This document shows positions 17,753 to 24,514 of a stretch of DNA of 24,514 nucleotides, piece by piece. The stretch comes from Chara braunii (lineage: Eukaryota; Streptophyta; Charophyceae; Charales; Characeae). Position 1 is the stretch's first letter. The number at the start of each line of letters is the position of its first letter. Made by a program: the position numbers and the translations under genes. The DNA lies in NCBI GenBank assembly GCA_003427395.1, contig BFEA01000246.1:66602-91115 (forward strand), read 5' to 3'. The notes under the pieces are model-generated. The model saw only the letters and a list, made by a program, of their open reading frames with translations, was not told the origin of the DNA and made no database searches.

Positions 17753-18084
17753 TCCTCCAGCTCCATCAATGTTGACCTGGGTCAACATTCACTAGGCCAT
17801 TCACTGTGTTAGGAAGCACGACAGCTATGGAGCATTCTCTGCGGCACCCAGAAAAGAAGAGGCACAGGGCAAGTTTGCACCCACCCCTCTCCCCCCTCTT
17901 GGCTGAGTCTAGTGTGGCGCCACATCAGCCTCAACTAAGAGGGGAAAGAGGGGTGGGTGCATACTTGCCCTGTGCCTCTTCTTTTCTAGGTGCCGCGGAG
18001 AATGCTCCATAGTTGTCGTGCTTCCTAACACAGAGAATGGCCTAGTGAATGTTGACCCAGGTCAACATGGATGGAGCTGGAGGA
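17753..18084. repeat. 332-bp near-perfect palindrome (foldback)
   Basis: The left arm from TCCTCCAGCTCCAT and the right arm ending ATGGAGCTGGAGGA are inverted copies over their whole 166-bp length. The exact midpoint falls in the middle of GTGGCGCCAC (17914-17923), so there is essentially no spacer. Mismatches are few (for instance ATCAATG against ACATGGAT at the outer end, and near the centre). It is non-coding. A transcript would form a very long hairpin that could feed small-RNA pathways. It abuts the 3' LTR directly. Confidence 0.9.
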
Positions 18085-18150
18085 GTGTGCCCCTGAGAAG
18101 GTAAAGTGTGTGTCACATGGCAGGTTGAAATCTTCAAGTAATTGTTGTGT
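18085..18150. repeat. 66-bp tail shared with the left flank of the 5' LTR
   Basis: GTGTGCCCCTGAGAAGGTAA to ATTGTTGTGT matches 2842-2907 with one difference that I see (CAGG against CGGG). The homology ends exactly where the 5' LTR begins on the left and where unrelated DNA begins here. Confidence 0.85.
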
Positions 18151-19569
18151 CGCTTGTCCGCTTTTGATTATCGTGCTTTAAAGAGTAGTTTCTCACACGA
18201 GGGAATCGTTCGGTCAAATGCTCAATCAGTAGTAGGTGTCAACTAGAGTCAAATTTTATCTGAGGAGTGAGTCCCCAACGTTGTGGAGATGATCAGCACC
18301 CCCCTTATTTAAAGCGACAGCTGACGTGGCACCACTCAAACCATTGAGGCGTCCCCGGTTTCGTAATGATGGTTAGCACCTCCGTTTCAAGTAAGGTCTG
18401 ACGAGCCGCGGGTCAATCCATTGGGAAGACTCGTTTCAAAGGATGGAGGTTGAATGACATGTATCATGTCTACGCTGTCAGATAATTCAAAGCTAAGCAG
18501 AAAGGTTCTCCAACAATAGATGATTGGCTAGTGGTTATTTATATCCATACAGTGAGCTCCCAGTACTATAGTGGTAATCACCTCTCCCCCAGGTACATGT
18601 TTTTTTATAGGTAATGGTGATTTTAGGTGTGGAGACACACGCATCCTGAGGGAGGCGAAATAGCATTTTAGGATTCTTCACTTCTACACAGGAAGTCCAC
18701 ATAGTGCGTCTCATAGCTAGCATTCTCAACAAAAGCCGAAGAACGAAGAGTAGTAGGAGTTGTCCAGTGGAGGAGATTTCACGCATATCCTCCTCCCTCG
18801 GTCTCATTATCTTACTAACTAACGTGGTATAAGTCAATCTACGTGTGGAAAGGGTTCGCAGTTGTAATTCCCGATTGTGGAGAATGCAATCAAACCAGAG
18901 GGAGGTGGGGCAAAAAGGGGGCATCTAGCCCTCGTATCTTAGATGAAGAGAAACAAAGGACAATGCTGCTGACGTGGTCAAGGCAATGGCTATGACTTTT
19001 TGTCTTCAATAGAGGAATTTAGCGCAGAATTATGTCCAGGTATATTCCTTTATCATTTTGTTTCTCCTCCCTAAACTCTCTCACTCCCTGTGTCCCTGCC
19101 CGGCGCCCTCCTCGCCGGGTTCCAAGCCAGTGAATGAAATAATCAGGGCTCAAATCCTCTTCCTAAAGGTTATACCTAGAAGCACACTAGTACCCTTCAA
19201 CAACTGCAAACCGTATTATTTGCATCCTAAATCCCGCCGTGCTGAGTGGATAACGAACATCACTTCTTTTTCTTCCGAAAAAACATCGTATTTTAATAAA
19301 TGAAAAGAGGGGAGAAATGTTGATGGGAGAACTGGAAATGTAAAGGGAATACAGACACGCATTCACCCTAAATAATACATCTGAATGAACATTGCAGTGC
19401 ACCTGTCCCCTTCCTTTGTCATCAATTGATTGCAATACTTGGAAATTTAAAAGATAAATAGACAGACGTTCACTCTGAAAATAGATTTGAGTTAACTGTG
19501 CGCATGCCCCCTTCTCATTTCTTTTATTATTGTAGTATCTTGTTTGCCTTTCCCTCCTCCCCCAACCCC
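18151..19569. other. 1.4 kb with no recognised gene
   Basis: The longest frame is 129 codons on the minus strand (18924-18535). Its translation is Arg/Leu-rich and carries no motif I know, so I do not call it a gene. A short perfect hairpin, CCCGGCG/CGCCGGG, lies near 19097-19117. The rest is mixed sequence, possibly old transposon debris. Confidence 0.4.
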
Positions 19570-21456
19570 AAAATGAAGTCCAGCTTCCGACGATCAAAGG
19601 GGTCAGGCTCAATGTTATTTTACCAGGGAGCAATGCGCCATGCAATGCTTAAACACATCGGTCCAACCCTCTATGCTCATCCTAGAGCGTCAGTCACCAA
19701 TCGTAATATGGGAGGTTTCCCAAGGAGTCTGCTTGTAAAGCAGAGGCAACAAGCACCACAGACATGAGATTTAGGAAGGAAGGTGGTGTACAATGCATGG
19801 GGAGGCACCCCGTCTGTGGTCACCAACACATTGCACCACACAGAGGAGAGGGGGGCAACATTTCATACAGTCTCAGTAACCGACCCCCCGCTGGATCTCA
19901 TAGAGTTACCCCCCATGCAACCTGCCACTGCTGCAAACTAGGACGGCTCGAGTGGAGAAAATGCGGCAGAAGGGCGAGATGACGCCGGCATCCGATAATG
20001 CGAGAAGGAAATGAAGAGAATAAAGAGGAAATTATGACAGAAGAACTTCAAGAAAGAATGCAGGAAAAATTCCAACCCTCACAATCATCTCTGCACAAGA
20101 TTGGAACTGTGAAAGGTACTCCCCTGACTCCTACCCAGGTTACTAATCAGTCGTCATGGGCGAAGAAGGTGAGAGAATTCCAGCAAAATAAAACATTGAA
20201 CATACAATGTCCATCGATTGATCTGGTTGGTTCCCCAGCTGAAGAATTGGAGATTCCTCTTAGGAACCTCTCATCACTGTCATCAGTCAGGGCTTACTTC
20301 CTTTCGCTCTTCCTTCTCCTCTCAGAACAATTGGTCATTGAGCAAAGGGGTGGAAAGACTCTGATGAAATCCTACCCTCCTGATAAGCTAGCCCATCGTG
20401 ATCTGATGTACACCAAACATGCAAGAAATTTAATATTTTATGACGATGCAACCTACAGATCGGTTAATGACAAGATTAAGTTTATTTGCAAGAGGTTGGA
20501 ATCCTTGAGAGATGGGCCAGAAGGGGTAACAAAATTCTTCCTAATCCAACCAATCACTCCTACATTTTTCATAGTTCTAAGTCTTTTTGACAAAGACAAA
20601 GTTTACTTGAATGCTTGGAAGAAAATGCATTGGGACGGTCAGAAGTCAGAATCTACCCGTGGCTTTCCAAAAAGGTAGGCCCATAAGAGAAGAGGGAGCA
20701 GATGGTGGACTTCTACTAGGTAGAGTTCAGACATATCCCAGTCGAAGTCCAAGCAGCTTTCATTCGTGACTTCGATCAGCAATTCAAAATTGTTGACTTC
20801 ATCAATTCGCTGCCCTCTTACGTCGCCAAGAGGGACAACTACTTAATGATGGCTCTAGACCTCCCCAAAGAGCAACTTTTCTCACCGGACGATATTATTC
20901 CCTTCAAAATGGGAGGCAGGGTGTACCAGACTCACACAGCACATAAATTTTGACCTTGGTGCTTCAAATGCAAGGTCTATGGACCTATGGTCACCTCCAC
21001 ACCGACTATGCCTGCCAACAGCACCCCCAGCATACAAGCCCCAAAGACATGTGACTCAAGAGGGGTCCGAAAAGACCCAACAGATGGGTCCCGGCAGTCT
21101 CCGGATATGAGGGGTGTGTCTATCGTGAAGACTTAAACCAGGTGGGACAGCCAGTTAGCTAGACGTGGGAAGGGAGAAGTGTCTTCCATAAATCTCCCCG
21201 TCCCCCAGCAGACTGGCTCCCCCCTCAATCCCCTCCTCCCCTAGCGCAGGGGCAGTCCCAACAGTCTTATCCCTCACCTCAAGCCTCTCTCCAGCCCGGG
21301 AAACCTGCACACATTGACCCGAATAGACAGGGTCAGGCATCATCCTTTAAACCACAAACAGACCACATGAAGAAAGGTGAACTATTACTGCAGGAACCAC
21401 AGGGCACTCGTGTTGGTGAGAATGTTGAGAAGCTGGTTATTAATGAAGGGCTATGA
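19570..21456 (+). pseudogene. LINE ORF1-like (gag-like) gene, frameshifted
   Basis: A string of coding-like segments changes frame. 19570-19990 has stops at 19765, in AAN-stop near 19940, and before 20000. 19998-20678 encodes 226 residues with an acidic/Gln-rich start, then FFLIQPITPTFFIVLSLFD and a W-KKMHW motif. About 20690-21120 continues in another frame (IPVEVQAAFI, MMALDLPKEQLF, GGRVYQT, then PWCFKCKVYG), with stops at 20717-20719 and 20951-20953. The order (an RNA-binding-like fold, a GGR-Y-T stretch, then a Cys knuckle) is that of plant LINE ORF1 proteins with a DUF4283-like domain. The knuckle lacks its His (YGP where YGH is usual). A Pro/Gln-rich tail runs on to the stop at 21454-21456. 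Confidence 0.5.
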
Positions 21457-21590
21457 AACACCCGTGGACGCGTCGGCGGGGTCGAGCTCGGAGGGCGGCC
21501 ATATTCATGTCCGCAGCCGCCGCTGGCCTCGGCCACGCCGAGGACATGAATTTACGAGATTTTTCCTGAAAAAATTAATGGGTAAAAATA

Positions 21591-21602
21591 TATATATATA
21601 TA
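21591..21602. repeat. TA microsatellite
   Basis: Six TA units just before a strong hairpin. Longer TA tracts follow at 21833-21849 and 21865-21905. Confidence 0.85.
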
Positions 21603-21603
21603 T

Positions 21604-21636
21604 GGGGTTGTAGGGATTTTCAAGCCCTACAACCCC
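21604..21636. other. 12-bp perfect hairpin
   Basis: GGGGTTGTAGGG pairs with CCCTACAACCCC over a 9-base loop, between a TA run and a T run. Confidence 0.75.
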
Positions 21637-21832
21637 CATTTTTTTTTTTGGAAACAGATCATTTTTTAGAATTATAAAAAATAAAAAACAGAAAAGGTGG
21701 AGAAGAAAAATTGACATTTAAAAAAAAATAAAAATTTGGGGGGGGGGGATTTTTGGTTGGCAATTCTTAGTATTTTTCTTTTTTAAGTTTTTTTTTTTTT
21801 TTTTTAGTAAAGAAACAATGAAGGAATCAGAA

Positions 21833-21862
21833 TATATATATATATATATCTCGTAACAAATA

Positions 21863-21905
<43 letters not shown>
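21833..21905. repeat. Interrupted TA microsatellite
   Basis: Two (TA)n blocks are separated by CTCGTAACAAATAGAA; the second is about 40 bp and abuts the left end of element B. Short frames that read YIYI are artefacts. Confidence 0.9.
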
Positions 21906-21907
<2 letters not shown>

Positions 21908-21908
<1 letters not shown>

Positions 21909-22661
21909 GGTCACCAGCCCGTACGTACGGAGGTCCCCGAGCAGACCTCCGTACGTACGGGCGTTCGGGGTCCCGTACGAGGTCCGAACCCGACGGCGTT
22001 CGGCCCCCGCCAAAACTTATTTCGGGGCCTAAAAATAATTAGTTTTTTCTGCATTTTTTTTTGTGAGTTTTCTATGACGTGAGGTACATGCCGGTAAAGT
22101 TTCAAGTCATTTGGCTAAGCCAAATAAGAATTAAAAATCGCCAAAGATAGCCGTGTCAAAACGTGCTCGCCCACGTATTACTTTTTACTTTTTGTTTTCA
22201 CTTTAGTTTAGGGTCTAAACAATTTTATTATTTTTTGAAACTTTTTTAGTGGGTTTTTTATTATGTGAAGCGCACATCTGTAAATTTTCAGGGCATTTAG
22301 ATATGCCAAAAAAAATTGAAAAATCGCCAAAGATGGCGGTGTCTAAAACATGCTCGCGCACTCACTAAATTTAATTCTCTTTNTATTTTTATTTATTTTT
22401 ATTATTAGTATTTATTTTTCGTATTTTTTTTTTTTTCAAATTTGGTAAGGAATTCGGATGTAATGCTCAGGCAAATCTAGTTTAATTTATTTCTCTCCAT
22501 AATATACCTTTTTTCAGATTTTTTTGATGACTTTCGTTTTTTTTTTTTTTTTTTTTTTTGGGTCCACGTTCAGCCCGAACGGCCGAACGCATCCCCAAGG
22601 GGTCCCATACGTTCATGCGTTCGGGTTCGGGCGTTCGGCCCATCCCGAACGCCGGATACCC
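21908..22661. mobile_element. Non-autonomous DNA element B (754 bp)
   Basis: The left end is GGGTCACC and the right end, on the other strand, GGGTATCC. Subterminal zones are rich in CGTACG and GTTCGG words and include a 19-bp perfect hairpin at the left. The AT-rich core (about 22010-22540) is the reverse complement of the core of element A. For example the GGATGTAATGCTC region near 22456, the CACATCTGTAAATTTTC region near 22272, and two AAATCGCCAAAGAT(A/G)GC motifs (22136 and 22322) all have counterparts. Its length is within a few bases of A. One N is at 22383. It is flanked by TA-rich DNA, so a target duplication cannot be judged. Non-coding. Confidence 0.7.
21917..21962. other. 19-bp perfect GC-rich hairpin at the left end of element B
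   Basis: Arms 21917-21935 (GCCCGTACGTACGGAGGTC) and 21944-21962 pair without mismatch over the 8-base loop CCCGAGCA. Each arm also contains the self-complementary CCGTACGTACGG. Confidence 0.9.
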
Positions 22662-22704
22662 TCTATTTGACGATATATATATTTTATTTTTTTTCCGGGC
22701 GTAT

Positions 22705-22743
22705 TAATATTTGTGTGTATGTGTGTATGTGCGCGTGTGCGTT

Positions 22744-22813
<70 letters not shown>

Positions 22814-23167
22814 GTGGGTGGTGGGGGGGAGGGGCGACCCCTGCCCCACCAATCAATCAATCAATCAACGNGTGTGTGTGTGTGCGCGCGTGTGTGGTGG
22901 GTGGTGGGGGGGAGGGGCGACCCCTGCCCCACCAATCAATCAATCAATCAACGGAAAAAAAAAAAGCAAAATCGAATGAATCTTCGGCTATAACATGGAA
23001 ATATACAATACTATTTATGTATGTGTGTGCGCGTGTGGTGGGTGGCGGGGGGGTGGGGCGACCCCTCCCCCACCAATCAATCAATCAATCAATCAACAAC
23101 AAAAAAGAAAGCAAAAGCGAATGAATCTTCGGTTAGAACATGGAAATATACAATACTATTTGTGTGT

Positions 23168-23203
<36 letters not shown>

Positions 23204-23205
23204 AT
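22705..23205. repeat. GT microsatellites with a three-copy minisatellite
   Basis: A (GT)n tract (22754-22800) leads into a unit made of GTGGTGGGTGGTGGGGGGG, then AGGGGCGACCCCTGCCCCACC, then (AATC)n and AAC. The unit recurs at about 22811-22869, 22894-22953 and 23035-23097. The second and third units are also followed by related sequence (GAATGAATCTTCGG, ATGGAAATATACAATACTATTT) and a further (GT)n run at 23160-23202. GGGGCGACCCC is palindromic. Open frames here encode Val/Cys repeats and are not genes. Confidence 0.85.
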
Positions 23206-23425
23206 GTGGGGGGGGTGTCAAAATTATTATTATTTTTTTTTTTTTCTATGAGGCGGTGGGGCTGGGGTTGCGCCACCCCATGGCACTTCCCGAACCCCCA
23301 ACCCCCTCCCCAGGGCCGTCATGCGGCTGCAAAGTCGCGAGGCCGCGCGGACACGACCGCGGGGGCGCGAACATCATGGTCGTGGCTGCGGACTTCGCCT
23401 TGCTTGGCCGCCTCCGAGGGGTATT

Positions 23426-23753
23426 CGTAGAAGAAGTGGGGTTCAGGGAAAAGCAAAAGCACAAGGGACTGGCTACTCCCCCATCTGACAGTTCAAAAAG
23501 ATCTTTGGGCCCAAGGGCCATGGACTACCTGCCAAAAAGTGAAACAGACCCAGAATGGCGCGAAGTGAAAAGAAAAGGAACTGCAAAGCCAAAAGAAAAC
23601 TAGGTTGACACACCAGGACAAACCACGGGCCTGACAAAGTGTAAGGAGAGGGAGGAAGTGCAAGGGCAGGGGGAGGAACATGGTGAACCTGATGCAAGGA
23701 CAGAGGTAATCCCCATGGAAGTCGATCCTTTTAAGGACGCCTCCAGCCTGTAA
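23426..23753 (+). pseudogene. Basic C-terminal tail of the ORF1-like gene
   Basis: The frame reads VEEVGFREKQKHKG, then DYLPKSETDPEWREVKRKGT, stops at TAG 23601-23603, and continues in the same frame with a Gly/Gln/Glu-rich stretch and IPMEVDPFKD to TAA 23751-23753. EW-x-VKRKG is a motif commonly found near the end of plant LINE ORF1 proteins, so this is likely the continuation of 19570-21456 beyond the composite insertion. No endonuclease domain follows in the window. The link between the two parts is inferred from content and orientation. Confidence 0.4.
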
Positions 23754-24380
23754 CCAATGTACGTTGAACTATTCTCGCCCTGTGCTCCCCCCCCCCGTTG
23801 TTTTGTTGGTTGATGGAAACGATACTGATATTACTGCAGATGTGGAAACAATCGTTCTTCAAATAGCTGATTGGTTATTGTGAAATTCAACAGACAAATT
23901 CCCACGAGAAATGAAAGTTGAAAAAACATTCCATAAAGAAAAAATCCTTCATATTTATAAATTATCATTCCAATGTTCGTCCAATTCTTAAATTTCCAGT
24001 TTTATTTGATAAGTTCCCGTCTAATTATGAACATTCCCTTCAACTACATCTATTTGTTCAAGATGGAATGAAAGTCTGGACGAGTTTATGAAATTTTTAA
24101 ATTAGACTTTCATTCTACTACAACAAATATCTTCTAATTTAGATTGGATTAACATATTTATGACTAAAAATCGTTACTTAGAATGACAGTCCAATTAAAA
24201 TATTCCATGAACTCAGCCAAACTTTCATTCCATCTCTAGCATGCAGTTCAAATAAGGCGGGATACCCTATTCTTGGAAGGAAAGTTTTAAAGTAAGACAA
24301 AAAATTTTAAAATTGGAATGATATTTTTTTAAGATGGAATGAAAATTTTAAATTAAGAATGTAGTTTTACTATAGAACTA
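23754..24380. other. AT-rich stretch with recurring TGGAATG motif
   Basis: No gene. AGATGGAATGAAA occurs at 24061-24073 and 24332-24344, and inverted (TTTCATTCCATCT) at 24223-24235. Shorter ATTCCA/TGGAAT words are scattered throughout. A run of ten C is at about 23788-23797. Confidence 0.55.
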
Positions 24381-24483
24381 GGTTACCTGATCGGACGTCC
24401 GGGACCCATCTGACCTTCCGGGTTTGTCCGCTCGGACAACCGGTCGGACATCCTCCCTTGGCAGACTGTCCGAGCCCGAACGA

Positions 24484-24514
<31 letters not shown>
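24381..24514. mobile_element. Element D: left end of a C-like DNA element
   Basis: GGTTACCTGATCGGACGTCC followed by GGGACCC matches the terminus of element C: GGTTACC on its right end, and CGGACGTCCGGGACCC on its left. GTCCG/CGGAC words continue to about 24475. The sequence then runs into at least 30 A, where the window ends, so the element is truncated. In C an A-rich run likewise follows the GC-rich subterminal block, so the poly(A) may be internal to the element. Confidence 0.55.

Larger units (their letters stand above)
21487..23418. mobile_element. Composite insertion within the ORF1-like gene
   Basis: ORF1-like coding stops near 21456 and a basic ORF1-like tail resumes at about 23426. 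In between lie only repeats. The edges carry GC-rich, partly inverted sequences: CTCGGAGGGCGGCC ... GTCCGCAGCC (21487-21518) against the reverse complement of 23394-23418 and its neighbours (CTCGGAGGCGGCC ... GTCCGCAGCC). This suggests terminal inverted repeats, with an uneven gap. No target duplication is visible. The left end also folds on itself (ATTCATGTCC with GGACATGAAT). Boundaries are approximate. Confidence 0.4.

Noticed and set aside
22667-23251. Val/Cys-repeat frames and His/Thr-repeat minus frame
   Set aside because: Translations of (GT)n microsatellites and of a minisatellite; one also crosses an N.
1-24514. CRISPR array, operon or prokaryotic defence system
   Set aside because: No regularly spaced repeat-spacer array and no prokaryotic gene organisation; the direct repeats present are minisatellites or transposon parts.

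Overview
The window looks like repeat-dense, gene-poor nuclear DNA from a streptophyte (land plant or charophyte alga). The clues are a primer-binding site of the plant initiator-Met tRNA type, a Ty3/gypsy element with a C-terminal chromodomain, LINE remnants with a plant-style zinc domain, and abundant AT, GT and CT microsatellites and foldback elements. A charophyte such as Chara is only a guess. I see no intact host gene. Every long coding tract I can explain belongs to a decayed transposable element.

Layout. 1-2660: the decayed minus-strand 3' end of a LINE, interrupted by a 751-bp non-autonomous DNA element (A, with a 9-bp target duplication), followed by a 133-bp tandem repeat carrying palindromes. 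2664-2904: half of a foldback repeat. 2905-17752: one broken chromodomain Ty3/gypsy retrotransposon with 5' LTR, PBS, long pyrimidine-rich leader, gag, protease, reverse transcriptase, RNase H, integrase, chromodomain, long 3' region and 3' LTR. Its pol gene is split by a 4.67-kb insertion (9197-13870) flanked by the 6-bp repeat GTGGCC. That insertion itself holds an inverted repeat, a CT-rich tract and another DNA element (C). 17753-18150: a 332-bp near-perfect palindrome followed by the same 66-bp tail that lies beside the 5' LTR.

18151-19570 is unassigned. 19570-21456 is a frameshifted LINE ORF1-like gene with a degenerate CCHC knuckle. It appears to be interrupted by a composite insertion (about 21487-23418) containing DNA element B, TA and GT microsatellites and a minisatellite; a basic ORF1-like tail resumes at 23426-23753. 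23754-24380 is AT-rich with a recurring GGAATG-type motif, and the window ends in the first 100 bp of a further element (D) running into poly(A).

The most notable observation is the A/B/C/D family. Its members share short GGTTACC/GGGTCACC-like ends, and A, B and C share parts of an AT-rich core. Their GC-rich subterminal repeats are entirely different: GAACG in A, CGTACG/GTTCGG in B, GGACGTCCGG in C and D. A and B are nearly the same length (751 and 754 bp) and each carries an internal duplication of about 190 bp around GCCATCTTTGGC. The second notable feature is the 332-bp palindrome, whose centre appears in opposite orientation in the half copy on the other side of the retrotransposon.
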